Notes: generated by a model from the sequence alone, not told the origin. Positions 26,548 through 35,131 are shown, numbered from the stretch's first letter. The stretch is 64,000 nt of DNA from Streptomyces rishiriensis (GCF_003112535.1 NZ_BEWA01000019.1:62001-126000); one strand, 5' to 3'. Program-made: numbers and translations.

Positions 26548-27648
26548 TCAGCCTTCCTCTTCCTCGGTGTCGCCGTCCGCCAGCCCCTTCGGGAGGACAG
26601 GGCCCTCGCCGGGAGCAAGGGTGCCGAGGATGCGCTCAAGGTCCTCCATCGAGGCGAACTCGACGGTGATCTTGCCCTTCTTCTGCCCGAGGTCGACCTT
26701 CACCCGCGTTTCGAAACGGTCTGAAAGCCGCGTGGCGAGGTCGGTCAACGCCGGGGAGACGCGGCCGCCCGCACGCGGCCCCTTGGCCCGCTGAGCCGCC
26801 TGCGGACGCGATCCCATGAGGGTCACGATCTCCTCGACGGCCCGCACCGAGAGTCCCTCGGCCACGATGCGGTGGGCCAGGCGATCCTGCTCCTCCGAGT
26901 CGTCGACCGAGAGCAGCGCCCGTGCATGGCCGGCAGAGAGCACACCGGCAGCGACCCGGCGCTGGACCGCCGGCGAGAGCTTCAGCAGACGCAGCGTGTT
27001 GGAGACCTGCGGACGGGATCGACCGATGCGGTCCGCCAGCTGGTCGTGCGTGCAGTTGAAGTCCTTCAGCAGCTGGTCATAGGCGGCTGCCTCTTCCAGC
27101 GGATTGAGCTGGGCCCGGTGAAGGTTCTCCAGGAGCGCGTCCAGGAGGAGCTTCTCGTCGTCCGTGGCTCGCACGATCGCCGGGATCGCCTCCAGCCCGG
27201 CCTTGCGACAGGCGCGCCATCGCCGCTCACCCATGATGAGCTCGTAGCGTGCGGTGTCGACCTGGCGCACCACGACCGGCTGCAGAAGACCGACCTCCTT
27301 GATGGAGGTGATCAGCTCGTGCAGGGCGTCGTCGTCGAAGACCTCACGCGGCTGGCGCGGGTTCGGCGTGATCTGGTCGAGGGGGATCTCCGCGAAGTGG
27401 GCGCCGATGGGCGGTGCCGGCATCTCCAGGAGGTCGCTCGTCGGCAGTTCCTCTGTTTCACGTGAAACAGGCGACAGCGTGGCGACCTTCGCCGCAGCCA
27501 CCCCTCTCTCCGCCGTCAGGACCGGGACGGCGGCGGGTGACGTGGAGCCCCCGCCTCCCACCGCGGCCTGAGCCGGCGTCTTCTCCGTCGGGGCAGCAGG
27601 GATCAGCGCCCCCAGGCCTCGGCCCAACCCCCTCCGTCGCTCACTCAC
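26548..27648 (-). CDS. parB: chromosome partitioning protein ParB
   Basis: 366 residues starting MSERRRGLGRGLGALIP. The N-terminal domain has PNPRQPREVFDD and the CTP-binding GERRWRACRKAG. The central helix-turn-helix DNA-binding domain includes LADRIGRSRPQVSNTLRLLKL, and a C-terminal dimerisation domain ends the protein. ParB loads at parS and spreads as a CTP-dependent clamp, organising origins for segregation into spores. It overlaps the parA stop by four bases. Its own coding sequence contains a perfect parS (V-S-R-E-T). Confidence 0.96.
   Translation of the reverse strand: MSERRRGLGRGLGALIPAAPTEKTPAQAAVGGGGSTSPAAVPVLTAERGVAAAKVATLSPVSRETEELPTSDLLEMPAPPIGAHFAEIPLDQITPNPRQPREVFDDDALHELITSIKEVGLLQPVVVRQVDTARYELIMGERRWRACRKAGLEAIPAIVRATDDEKLLLDALLENLHRAQLNPLEEAAAYDQLLKDFNCTHDQLADRIGRSRPQVSNTLRLLKLSPAVQRRVAAGVLSAGHARALLSVDDSEEQDRLAHRIVAEGLSVRAVEEIVTLMGSRPQAAQRAKGPRAGGRVSPALTDLATRLSDRFETRVKVDLGQKKGKITVEFASMEDLERILGTLAPGEGPVLPKGLADGDTEEEEG
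27455..27468. promoter_or_regulatory. parS: parS site inside parB
   Basis: Perfect GTTTCACGTGAAAC in the disordered N-terminal region of ParB, encoding V-S-R-E-T. Confidence 0.93.
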
Positions 27649-28643
27649 TGGATCCCCTCCACCATGTTCGGGTTGTTCTGGGCGCCGATATGGGCGTGCG
27701 TCGCGTCATAGCTGACGCCGACACCCTTCAGCGCGAGTTCTCGTGCAGCCTCAAGGTAGGAGAGGGCACCGCTCGATCCCGGATCGTAGGTCAGCACCGT
27801 CTGCCCATAGCTCGGCGCCTCGGAGATACGGACCGAGCGGGGAATGCTCGTCCGCAGCACCTCTTCGCCGAAGTGGGTGCGCACCTCCTCCGCGACCTGC
27901 GACGCGAGCCGCGTCCGGCCGTCGTACATCGTGAGCAGGATGGTCGACACATGCAGGTCGGGGTTGAGGTGCCCCCGCACCAGGTCGACGTTGCGCAGCA
28001 ACTGCCCCAGCCCTTCCAGCGCGTAGTACTCGCACTGGATCGGGATGAGGACCTCGGCGCCGGCCACCAGAGCGTTGACCGTCAGCAGGCCGAGCGACGG
28101 CGGGCAGTCGATGAGGATGTAGTCCAGCGGCTGTTCGTACGCCTGGATCGCTCTCTGCAAGCGGCTCTCTCGTGCCACCAGGGACACCAGCTCGATCTCC
28201 GCACCTGCGAGATCGATGGTGGCGGGAGCGCAGAAGAGACCTTCCACATCGGGCACGGGCTGGACGACTTCGGCCAGAGGGCGGCTGTCGACCAACACGT
28301 CGTAGATGGATGGCACCTCGGCGTGGTGGTCGATCCCCAGGGCGGTGGACGCGTTGCCCTGAGGATCGAGGTCGACCACCAGGACACGGCCGCCGTGCAG
28401 GGCCAGGGACGCGGCGAGGTTGACCGTCGTCGTCGTCTTGCCTACCCCGCCCTTCTGGTTGGCGACCACGATCACACGGGTGCGCTCGGGCCGTGGCAGG
28501 CCCTCGCCGGCGCGGCCGAGAGCCTCCACCGCGAGTTGGGCAGCACGACCGATCGGAGTGTCGTCCATCGGGGGCGGTGTTTCACGTGAAACATCCTCCC
28601 CAAAAGACGACTCGGTACGGGGACCGGGGACCGGATCGGTCAT
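27645..28643 (-). CDS. parA: chromosome partitioning ATPase ParA
   Basis: From the ATG at 28643 (MTDPVPGPRTESS) the protein has 332 residues. ATG at 28568 (MDDTPIGRAAQLAVEALG) is a shorter option that retains all conserved sequence, and ATG at 28721 a longer one; none has a good ribosome site. Core motifs are the deviant Walker A KGGVGKTTTTVNLA, DLDPQGNAS and DCPPSLG. ParA polymerises and drives ParB-origin complexes in aerial hyphae. The coding region immediately upstream of the conserved core contains a parS. Confidence 0.95.
   Translation of the reverse strand: MTDPVPGPRTESSFGEDVSRETPPPMDDTPIGRAAQLAVEALGRAGEGLPRPERTRVIVVANQKGGVGKTTTTVNLAASLALHGGRVLVVDLDPQGNASTALGIDHHAEVPSIYDVLVDSRPLAEVVQPVPDVEGLFCAPATIDLAGAEIELVSLVARESRLQRAIQAYEQPLDYILIDCPPSLGLLTVNALVAGAEVLIPIQCEYYALEGLGQLLRNVDLVRGHLNPDLHVSTILLTMYDGRTRLASQVAEEVRTHFGEEVLRTSIPRSVRISEAPSYGQTVLTYDPGSSGALSYLEAARELALKGVGVSYDATHAHIGAQNNPNMVEGIQ
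28579..28592. promoter_or_regulatory. parS: parS site in the 5' part of parA
   Basis: Perfect GTTTCACGTGAAAC, encoding V-S-R-E-T if the start at 28643 is used, or in the leader if the start is 28568. Confidence 0.93.
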
Positions 28644-28757
28644 CGGTCCCGCGATGTTGGCGTCGGACCGCAAGGATTCACTCTCCTCGACTTCAGGCTC
28701 GCAATGAACAGAGCCTCCCATGTCTTCGGGGTGGTGAACCAGTGAGGCCTGTCGTTC

Positions 28758-28784
28758 TGTGGAGAAATCCACCTCTGTGGACAA
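28758..28784 (-). promoter_or_regulatory. pair of DnaA boxes upstream of parA
   Basis: TTCTCCACA (28758-28766) and the perfect TTGTCCACA (28776-28784) on the minus strand lie 18 bp apart start to start. Confidence 0.6.
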
Positions 28785-28879
28785 CTCCCGTCCCTCATCG
28801 AGTGAACCGAGAGGCTTGCGGTCGCGCGGTTCGGCAGCGGCGCGGCCGCGGCTGATGATGCCGTGGAGCAGGGAGCGAC

Positions 28880-28893
28880 GTTTCACGTGAAAC
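28880..28893. promoter_or_regulatory. parS: parS site, perfect
   Basis: GTTTCACGTGAAAC in the parA leader, the parS nearest to oriC in this window (about 4.2 kb from dnaA). Confidence 0.93.
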
Positions 28894-29123
28894 ACGATGC
28901 ACGGCGGCCAGGTCACCGTCTGCGCGACACCCCGGTATGCGTACGTTTGGCTTCTTGGACGGGATATGCCCGACCGCCCGTCCTCTGTGACACCGTCGGC
29001 GCTGCCACAGGCCCCGCGGGCGGGGCTGTACCCCACGCCGATCCGTCCGGGAGCCGACCGGCCGCAGCGCAGCGGCCGGGCGCCCAGCTCACGGCGCGTC
29101 GCCGGGCCGGACACCCGCCCGGA

Positions 29124-29840
29124 TCAGCGGCGTCGCCGGGTCCGCCCGGTCCGCGCCGCCTTGGCGCGCTTGGCTGCGAAGCGCACACCGCCGGGGCTCT
29201 CCCCGACCTCTACGCGCACCACCCGGGAGAGGGGATCGACGACGCCCTCCCCGACGTGGAGGATCGAGGTGCTCACCGCGCCGAGCTTACTCAGTGCCGA
29301 GGCGGCGCTCTTCAGCTCCTCCTCGGCGGTGTCGCCCTTGAGGGCGAGCATCTCGCCGTAGGGCCGCAGCAGCGGGATGCCCCACGTCGCCAGGCGGTCC
29401 AGGGGCGCCACGGCACGGGCGGTCACCACGTGGACCGGTGGAATCGTGCCCATGACCTCTTCCGCGCGACCCCGCGCGACGGTCACATGGTCCAGGCCGA
29501 GGAGCTCGACGACCTCGGTGAGGAAGTTGGTGCGTCGCAGCAACGGCTCCAGCAGGGTGATCTTGAGGTCCTCCCGCACGAGCGCCAGGGGGATGCCGGG
29601 CAGACCGGCGCCCGAGCCGACGTCGCAGACGGTCACACCCTCGGGCACGACCTCGGAGAGCACCGCGCAGTTCAGGATGTGCCTCTCCCACAGGCGGGGC
29701 ACCTCGCGCGGGCCGATGAGACCACGCTGCACGCCTGCCTCGGCCAAAAGCTCGGCGTAGCGGACCGCATCGCCGTAGCGATCGCCGAACACCTCGCGTG
29801 CCACTTCGGGCGCGGGGGGGAGCTCCGCTGCCTCCGTCAC
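29124..29840 (-). CDS. rsmG: 16S rRNA (guanine-527-N7)-methyltransferase
   Basis: The GTG at 29840 (TEAAELPPAPEVAREVFGD) with GGAAGGACG upstream gives 238 residues; the ATG at 29864 lacks a ribosome site. The SAM-binding loop DVGSGAGLPGIPLA and LRRTNFLTEVVELLGL are RsmG (GidB) signatures. It methylates G527 in the 530 loop; loss gives low-level streptomycin resistance and altered antibiotic production in Streptomyces. The C-terminus is unusually basic (KRAKAARTGRTRRRR). Confidence 0.95.
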   Translation of the reverse strand: MTEAAELPPAPEVAREVFGDRYGDAVRYAELLAEAGVQRGLIGPREVPRLWERHILNCAVLSEVVPEGVTVCDVGSGAGLPGIPLALVREDLKITLLEPLLRRTNFLTEVVELLGLDHVTVARGRAEEVMGTIPPVHVVTARAVAPLDRLATWGIPLLRPYGEMLALKGDTAEEELKSAASALSKLGAVSTSILHVGEGVVDPLSRVVRVEVGESPGGVRFAAKRAKAARTGRTRRRR

Positions 29841-29961
29841 GGGGACCGTCCTTCCGTACCGCATCAGCGCCGCTTTGAGCGCCGACCACCAGAACTACCA
29901 GGCTGACAAAGACCGGCCCCGTCTGCGCAACAGACGGGGCCGGGGACGCGTGTCCGACGAA

Positions 29962-30474
29962 TCAGTTGGGCAGCACGACGACGAAGCGCTGCGGCTCCTC
30001 GCCCTCGGACTCGCTGCGCAGGCCGGCCGCCTTGACCGCGTCGTGGACGACCTTGCGCTCGAAGGGCGTCATCGGCTTCAGCCGCACCGGCTCCCCGCTG
30101 TTCTTCGCGTCCGCCGCGGCCTTCGCACCCAGCTCGGAGAGCTCGGAGCGCTTGCCGGCGCGGTAGCCCGCGATGTCCAGCATCAGCCGGCTGCGGTCGC
30201 CGGTCTCCCGGTGCACGGCGAGGCGCGTGAGCTCCTGCAACGCCTCCAGCACCTCACCGTCCCGGCCAACCAGCTTCTGCAGGTCACGGGTACCCGCGTC
30301 GCTGATGATCGACACAGCGGCGCGGTCGGCCTCGACGTCCATGTCGATGTCGCCGTCGAGGTCGGCGATGTCCAGCAGACCCTCGAGGTAGTCCGCCGCG
30401 ATCTCGCCCTCCTGCTCGAGGCGGGTCAGGGTGTCTGCACCCTCGGCGGCGGCGGAGGTGGTGCCTTCCGTCAC
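29962..30474 (-). CDS. jag: Jag/KhpB-like KH-R3H RNA-binding protein
   Basis: 170 residues from a GTG preceded by GAAGGAG. An acidic N-terminus is followed by a KH-like domain (SDAGTRDLQKLVGRDGEVLEAL) and an R3H domain (MTPFERKVVHDAVK, then FVVVLP). It lacks the Jag-N domain of firmicute proteins, as usual in actinobacteria. It is encoded directly after yidC and may bind RNA linked to membrane-protein or wall synthesis; the role is inferred from homologues. Confidence 0.9.
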   Translation of the reverse strand: MTEGTTSAAAEGADTLTRLEQEGEIAADYLEGLLDIADLDGDIDMDVEADRAAVSIISDAGTRDLQKLVGRDGEVLEALQELTRLAVHRETGDRSRLMLDIAGYRAGKRSELSELGAKAAADAKNSGEPVRLKPMTPFERKVVHDAVKAAGLRSESEGEEPQRFVVVLPN

Positions 30475-30503
30475 GGGATGGGCTCCTTCTACTTCTTGGA
30501 CGG

Positions 30504-31787
30504 CTACTTCTTGGACGGGGACTTGGGGCGCTGCGGGCCGCCCTTGCGCTGCCCGGACTGGGCCTTGCTGCGGCCCGCGGAACCGGGCTTGGCGGCAGAC
30601 TGGGTCCTGGGGGTGTCGCCGACTCCGGAGGGCTTGTCGTCCTCGGGCTCCTCGGACTTGATCAGCGAGGTGGTCTCGCCGGCCGCCTTCGGCGTCGCCG
30701 ACTGGCGCTGGGACTTCGACTGTCGCTTGGGCTGCTGGCGCTTCGCGGCGGCCGCGCTCGTCGGCGTGCCGTCCTCGGCCTGGGCGACGGCCTGGGCCTC
30801 GCCCTTGGCCACGACGCCGTCGGCCTGGGCCACGAAGCCGGCCTTCGTCAGCGCGTTGATGAACTTGCGCTCGGCCTCGTTGCGGTCACGGCCCTTGGCC
30901 ACGATGGCCTTGACGATGGCCTTCTCGCTGCGCCGACGCGTCCCGCCGTGGTGCGTGACGTGCTTGTGCAGACGCTCCAGGTAGGCGGCCTGAGCCTTGG
31001 AACCCGGCGTCGGGTTGTTGCGGATCACGTACATCTGCTGGCCCATGGTCCACACGTTGGTGGTCAGCCAGTAGACGAGGACACCCACCGGGAAGTTGAT
31101 GCCGAAGACCGCGAACATGACCGGGAAGACGTACATCAGCATCTTCTGCTGCTGCATGAACGGCGTCTTGACGGACGTGTCGACGTTCTTCGTCATCAGC
31201 TGGCGCTGCGTGAAGAACTGCGAGGCCGACATCATGACGATCATGATGGCGGTGACCACGCGGACGTCCGTCAGCGAGGCGCCGAGCGCCTCCACCTTCG
31301 CCGAGCCGTCGGTGAACTTCGCCGCCAGCGGAGCGCCGAAGATGTGCGCCTTGCGCGCGCTCTCCAGCAGCTGCTCGTTGATGACGCCGATCTTGTCGCC
31401 CGTCGCGATGCCGTTGAGCACGTGATACAGGGCGAAGAAGAACGGGGACTGCGCCAGGATGGGAAGGCACGAGGAGAGCGGGTTGGTACCCGTCTCCTTG
31501 TACAGCTTCATCATCTCTTCGGACTGACGCTGTTTGTCGTTCTTGTAGCGCTCCTGGATCTTCTTCATCTCGGGCTGCAGCGTCTGCATGGCCCGGGTCG
31601 ACTTGATCTGCTTCACGAAGAGCGGGATCAGGCAGATACGGATCAGGATCACCAGGGACACGATCGACAGGCCCCAGGCCCACCCGGTGTCGGGGCCGAA
31701 GATCGACCCGTACACCTTGTGGAACTGGACGATGACCCAGGAGACAGGTGTCGTGATGAAGCTGAAGAGGCTGGCAATCGTGTCCAC
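30504..31787 (-). CDS. yidC: membrane protein insertase YidC
   Basis: 427 residues from GTG at 31787; an ATG seven bases earlier hits a stop at once. Membrane segments and the hydrophilic-groove region match the short Gram-positive YidC/OxaI form (SWVIVQFHKVYG, LIRICLIPLFVKQIKSTRAMQ, NPLSSCLPILAQSPFFFALYHVL). No signal lipobox is seen. The C-terminal 130 residues are Lys/Arg/Ser-rich and probably contact the ribosome. It inserts proteins with or without SecYEG. Position between jag and yidD is universal. Confidence 0.95.
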   Translation of the reverse strand: MDTIASLFSFITTPVSWVIVQFHKVYGSIFGPDTGWAWGLSIVSLVILIRICLIPLFVKQIKSTRAMQTLQPEMKKIQERYKNDKQRQSEEMMKLYKETGTNPLSSCLPILAQSPFFFALYHVLNGIATGDKIGVINEQLLESARKAHIFGAPLAAKFTDGSAKVEALGASLTDVRVVTAIMIVMMSASQFFTQRQLMTKNVDTSVKTPFMQQQKMLMYVFPVMFAVFGINFPVGVLVYWLTTNVWTMGQQMYVIRNNPTPGSKAQAAYLERLHKHVTHHGGTRRRSEKAIVKAIVAKGRDRNEAERKFINALTKAGFVAQADGVVAKGEAQAVAQAEDGTPTSAAAAKRQQPKRQSKSQRQSATPKAAGETTSLIKSEEPEDDKPSGVGDTPRTQSAAKPGSAGRSKAQSGQRKGGPQRPKSPSKK

Positions 31788-31790
31788 TAA

Positions 31791-32144
31791 TCATGCTCCT
31801 TGGGCATGGGACGGTGTCTCTGCGGCCGGGCTCGAAGAGAGGTCCTCGTCGGTGGCCGTTTCGGCGGCGGAGGTCCCGCCCTTGCGTGCACGCCAGGCGT
31901 CACGCAGCATTTCGTGCCACCGCGGGCGCTTGCGCGGCGGGACGTGGTCCACGCCCCCCAGCGACCACGGATTGCACCGCAGGATGCGCCAGGCGGTGAG
32001 TGCCGTTCCCTTGACCGCGCCGTGCCGGTCGATGGCCGTGAAGCCGTAATGGGAGCACGACGGGTAGTACTTGCACACCGGCCCGAGCAGCGGACTGATC
32101 GTCCACTGATAGAGCTTGATGAGAGCCAGCAGCGGGTACTTCAT
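31791..32144 (-). CDS. yidD: membrane protein insertion efficiency factor YidD
   Basis: 117 residues; the compact conserved core (LIKLYQWTISPLLGPVCKYYPSCSHYG, RILRCNPWSLGGVDHVP) covers about the first 75, and the tail is disordered. It overlaps rnpA by four bases and ends just before yidC. It assists YidC-dependent insertion at the inner membrane face. Confidence 0.95.
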   Translation of the reverse strand: MKYPLLALIKLYQWTISPLLGPVCKYYPSCSHYGFTAIDRHGAVKGTALTAWRILRCNPWSLGGVDHVPPRKRPRWHEMLRDAWRARKGGTSAAETATDEDLSSSPAAETPSHAQGA

Positions 32145-32512
32145 CGCGCGCCCCCTCCCAGTAGCCGTTGAAGGGCGGCGTCCAGGTCTTGGGCCAGCTG
32201 TGCGTGGTCGGCGTCGCCCGCCCCGGGCAGCGCCCGTACGACTACCAGGCTACCGGGGGGGAACAGGGTGACTCGATCGCGCATCAGATGACGCAGTCTG
32301 CGCTTCACCTTGTTGCGCACGACCGCGCCGCCCACAGCCTTGCTGACGACGAAACCCGCACGCGTCGGGGGAGCGCTCTCCCCAGGCGCGTGCGGGTCCG
32401 TGGCACCGCTTCGAAGGTGGACGACGAGAGTCGGGCGTCCGGCCCGACGGCCCCGTCGTACCGCGGTCGCGAAGTCCTCGCGCCGCCTCAGCCGATGCTC
32501 GGTAGGCAGCAC
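32141..32512 (-). CDS. rnpA: ribonuclease P protein component
   Basis: 123 residues from a GTG. MLPTEHRLRRREDFATAVRRG is the family N-terminus and VVRNKVKRRLRHLMR the RNR motif that contacts pre-tRNA and RNase P RNA. It matures tRNA 5' ends. Located between rpmH and yidD in the conserved origin cluster; the catalytic RNA gene rnpB is not in the window. Confidence 0.95.
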   Translation of the reverse strand: MLPTEHRLRRREDFATAVRRGRRAGRPTLVVHLRSGATDPHAPGESAPPTRAGFVVSKAVGGAVVRNKVKRRLRHLMRDRVTLFPPGSLVVVRALPGAGDADHAQLAQDLDAALQRLLGGGAR

Positions 32513-32533
32513 GACGTCATGACCTGATCAGGC

Positions 32534-32671
32534 TCAGGCGGACAGGTTGGCGCGACCCTTGCTGCGGCGGTTCGCGAGAATCGCGCGGCCGGCGCGGGTA
32601 CGCATCCGCAGGCGGAAGCCGTGGGTCTTGGCGCGACGACGGTTGTTCGGCTGGAAGGTGCGCTTGCTCAC
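32534..32671 (-). CDS. rpmH: 50S ribosomal protein L34
   Basis: 45 residues from a GTG: begins MSKRTFQPNNRRRAKTHGFR and ends with GRANLSA, the complete L34 sequence. It is extremely Arg/Lys-rich. It precedes rnpA in a divergent arrangement with dnaA, and its promoter is recognisable at 32842-32871. Confidence 0.97.
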   Translation of the reverse strand: MSKRTFQPNNRRRAKTHGFRLRMRTRAGRAILANRRSKGRANLSA

Positions 32672-32841
32672 TCGGGGGCTCCAGAAATCAATCGGTGGTG
32701 GCGGGGTGCCGTCCTGGCTGTCACCGTGCGCCCACGAGGTAGCTCGCGGTCAACGCCCGAGTGCACCGCTTCCCGATCACCTGACGCGATCTGTGCCCAT
32801 CGGAGGCAGGCGGCAGCAGCCATCGACAACTCGACCTGGTT

Positions 32842-32871
32842 ACGGTACGCGCGGCTGCGCCATCCGGTCAA
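32842..32871 (-). promoter_or_regulatory. rpmH promoter
   Basis: On the minus strand TTGACC (32866-32871), 18 bases, TACCGT (32842-32847). Strong match to the vegetative consensus, about 175 bp upstream of rpmH. Confidence 0.65.
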
Positions 32872-32892
32872 ACCGGCGGTCACGGGGAGACA

Positions 32893-32913
32893 CTGTCCAC
32901 AGGCTGGGGACAA
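32893..32913. promoter_or_regulatory. DnaA boxes between the rpmH and dnaA promoters
   Basis: CTGTCCACA (32893-32901, plus) and TTGTCCCCA (32905-32913, minus) face each other 5 bp upstream of the dnaA -35. DnaA binding here is the known autoregulatory arrangement in Streptomyces. Confidence 0.7.
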
Positions 32914-32917
32914 CAAC

Positions 32918-32947
32918 TTGAACCGTACCCGCCGCCCTGACTACCGT
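32918..32947 (+). promoter_or_regulatory. dnaA promoter
   Basis: TTGAAC (32918-32923), 18 bases, TACCGT (32942-32947). The predicted start is near 32954, giving a leader of about 95 bases. Same box layout as the divergent rpmH promoter. Confidence 0.7.
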
Positions 32948-33048
32948 GGCTGAACTCCGATTCGTTCCTTTGTCCCTGCCCCCGCCCGATATGAATCCCG
33001 ACCGTCCCACCACCACACGAACGTGGGACCCACGAGAGAGCGTGCCCT

Positions 33049-35010
33049 GTGGCTGACGTGCCTGCCGATCTTGCCGCAGTGTGGCCACGAGTACTGGAAC
33101 AGCTCCTCGGTGAGGGCCGTGGCCAGGGCGTCGAGGTGAAGGACGAGCACTGGATCCGGCGCTGCCAGCCGCTCGCGCTGGTGGCGGACACCGCCCTGCT
33201 CGCCGTCCCCAACGAATTCGCGAAGAACGTCCTCGAAGGGCGCCTCGCGCCGGTCGTCAGCGAGACGCTGAGCCGCGAGTGCGGTCGTCCGATCCGCATC
33301 GCGATCACCGTCGACGACTCCGCGGGCGAGCCCTCGCCCCCGGCCCCCACGTCGATGCCGAACCCCGGCCGCCAGCAGCCGCGCTACGAGGAGGCCGAGC
33401 TCCCCGCGGGCCCCTACGAGGGGCAGGACGGCCGGTACGACGCCCCGTACGAAAACCAGTACGAGGGCTACGGCCGGCACCGCGCCGACCAGCTGCCCCC
33501 GACGCCGGGCGACCAGCTCCCCGGCTCCCGCGCGGACCAGCTGCCCACCGCCCGCCCCGCCTACCCCTCGGAGTACCAGCGCCCCGAGCCCGGCGCCTGG
33601 CCGCGCCCCCAGCAGGACGAGTACAGCTGGCAGCAGCAGCGGCTCGGCTTCCCGGAGCGCGACCCCTACGCGTCGCCGTCCTCACAGGACTCCTACGGCG
33701 GTCCCGCCGCCCAGGACCCGTACGCCTCGCCGTCGCAGGACTACCGCCCGCAGTCGACGGACCGGCCGCCCTACGACCCGTCGCCGTACGAGCAGAAGCG
33801 CCCGGACTACGACAAGCCCCGCTCCGACTACGACCAGCGCGACAACGGCCGCCGCGAGCGGTCCGACGCGTCGTCCGGGCCCGGTCATCCGCACCGCGGC
33901 GGTCCGGGCCAGTCCGGGATGGGCGCGCCCGGACCGTCGGCCGCCCAGTCCTCGCCGACGCCCGGCCCGGGTGAGCCGACCGCGCGCCTGAACCCGAAGT
34001 ACCTGTTCGACACGTTCGTCATCGGCGCCTCCAACCGGTTCGCGCACGCGGCCGCCGTGGCCGTCGCCGAAGCGCCCGCGAAGGCCTACAACCCCCTGTT
34101 CATCTACGGGGAGTCGGGCCTCGGCAAGACGCACCTGCTGCACGCCATCGGGCACTACGCGCGAAGCCTCTACCCGGGCACGCGGGTGCGCTACGTGAGC
34201 TCGGAGGAGTTCACCAACGAGTTCATCAACTCCATCCGCGACGGCAAGGGCGACAGCTTCCGCAAGCGCTACCGCGAGATGGACATCCTGCTCGTCGACG
34301 ACATCCAGTTCCTCGCGGACAAGGAGTCGACGCAGGAGGAGTTCTTCCACACGTTCAACACCCTCCACAACGCCAACAAGCAGATCGTGCTCTCCAGCGA
34401 CCGGCCGCCGAAGCAGCTGGTCACACTCGAGGACCGGTTGCGGAACCGTTTCGAGTGGGGCCTGATCACCGACGTCCAGCCGCCGGAGCTGGAGACGCGT
34501 ATCGCGATCCTGCGCAAGAAGGCGGTGCAGGAGCAGCTCAACGCCCCGCCGGAGGTGCTGGAGTTCATCGCCTCGCGGATCTCGCGCAACATCCGGGAGC
34601 TCGAGGGCGCCCTGATCCGGGTGACGGCGTTCGCGTCGCTCAACCGGCAGCCCGTGGACCTGGGCCTGACGGAGATCGTCCTGAAGGACCTGATCCCCGG
34701 CGGCGACGACTCCACGCCGGAGATCACCTCGACGGCCATCATGAGCGCGACCGCCGACTACTTCGGCCTCACCATCGAGGACCTGTGCGGCAGTTCGCGA
34801 GGCCGCCAGCTCGTCACGGCCCGGCAGATCGCCATGTACCTGTGCCGGGAGCTGACGGACCTGTCGCTGCCGAAGATCGGCGCGCTGTTCGGCGGCCGTG
34901 ACCACACGACGGTCATGCACGCGGACCGCAAGATCCGCAATCTGATGGCCGAGCGACGCTCCATCTACAACCAGGTGACCGAGCTGACCAACCGCATCAA
35001 GAACGGCTGA
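33049..35010 (+). CDS. dnaA: chromosomal replication initiator DnaA
   Basis: 653 residues from a GTG. Domain I occupies 1-90. Domain II (about 90-312) is an extraordinarily long Pro/Tyr/Asp/Gln-rich linker typical of Streptomyces. Domain III is an AAA+ module with Walker A GESGLGKT (354-361), Walker B LLVDDIQFL and sensor motifs. Domain IV binds DNA, with signature LPKIGALFGGRDHTTVMHA. Length compares with about 470 in E. coli. It binds the boxes in the following gap to open oriC. A 13-bp repeat and a strong terminator follow the stop codon. Confidence 0.97.
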   Translation: MADVPADLAAVWPRVLEQLLGEGRGQGVEVKDEHWIRRCQPLALVADTALLAVPNEFAKNVLEGRLAPVVSETLSRECGRPIRIAITVDDSAGEPSPPAPTSMPNPGRQQPRYEEAELPAGPYEGQDGRYDAPYENQYEGYGRHRADQLPPTPGDQLPGSRADQLPTARPAYPSEYQRPEPGAWPRPQQDEYSWQQQRLGFPERDPYASPSSQDSYGGPAAQDPYASPSQDYRPQSTDRPPYDPSPYEQKRPDYDKPRSDYDQRDNGRRERSDASSGPGHPHRGGPGQSGMGAPGPSAAQSSPTPGPGEPTARLNPKYLFDTFVIGASNRFAHAAAVAVAEAPAKAYNPLFIYGESGLGKTHLLHAIGHYARSLYPGTRVRYVSSEEFTNEFINSIRDGKGDSFRKRYREMDILLVDDIQFLADKESTQEEFFHTFNTLHNANKQIVLSSDRPPKQLVTLEDRLRNRFEWGLITDVQPPELETRIAILRKKAVQEQLNAPPEVLEFIASRISRNIRELEGALIRVTAFASLNRQPVDLGLTEIVLKDLIPGGDDSTPEITSTAIMSATADYFGLTIEDLCGSSRGRQLVTARQIAMYLCRELTDLSLPKIGALFGGRDHTTVMHADRKIRNLMAERRSIYNQVTELTNRIKNG

Positions 35011-35024
35011 CGGCGCGCCGCAGA

Positions 35025-35074
35025 CCGCGACGTCGAACCGCGACGTCGAACCGCGCCGTCAGACCGCGCCGCAG
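35025..35074 (+). repeat. 13-bp tandem repeat after dnaA
   Basis: CCGCGACGTCGAA at 35025-35037 and 35038-35050 is followed by diverged copies at 35051-35063 and 35064-35074. Confidence 0.7.
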
Positions 35075-35088
35075 CACGTCCCGACGTC

Positions 35089-35131
35089 GGCGGAGGGCGT
35101 CCCCGGAGGGGTTCCGGGGACGCCCTCCGCC
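35089..35131 (+). terminator. dnaA terminator
   Basis: A perfect 19-bp stem (35089-35107 with 35113-35131), 5-base loop and a short GTTT tail insulate oriC from dnaA transcription. Confidence 0.85.

Larger units (their letters stand above)
28644..29123. other. parA upstream region with DnaA boxes and parS
   Basis: This 480-bp gap between parA and rsmG holds a perfect DnaA box (28776-28784, read TTGTCCACA on the minus strand), a second box (28758-28766, TTCTCCACA) and a parS at 28880-28893. The minus frame stays open to 29114, but the sequence lacks conserved ParA features and is likely leader. In S. coelicolor parAB is reported to have a constitutive and a sporulation-induced promoter; I cannot place them here. 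Confidence 0.55.

Noticed and set aside
28644..29114. N-terminal extension of ParA to 29114
   Set aside because: The frame is open but shows no conserved ParA sequence and carries parS and DnaA boxes; starts at 28643 or 28568 suffice.
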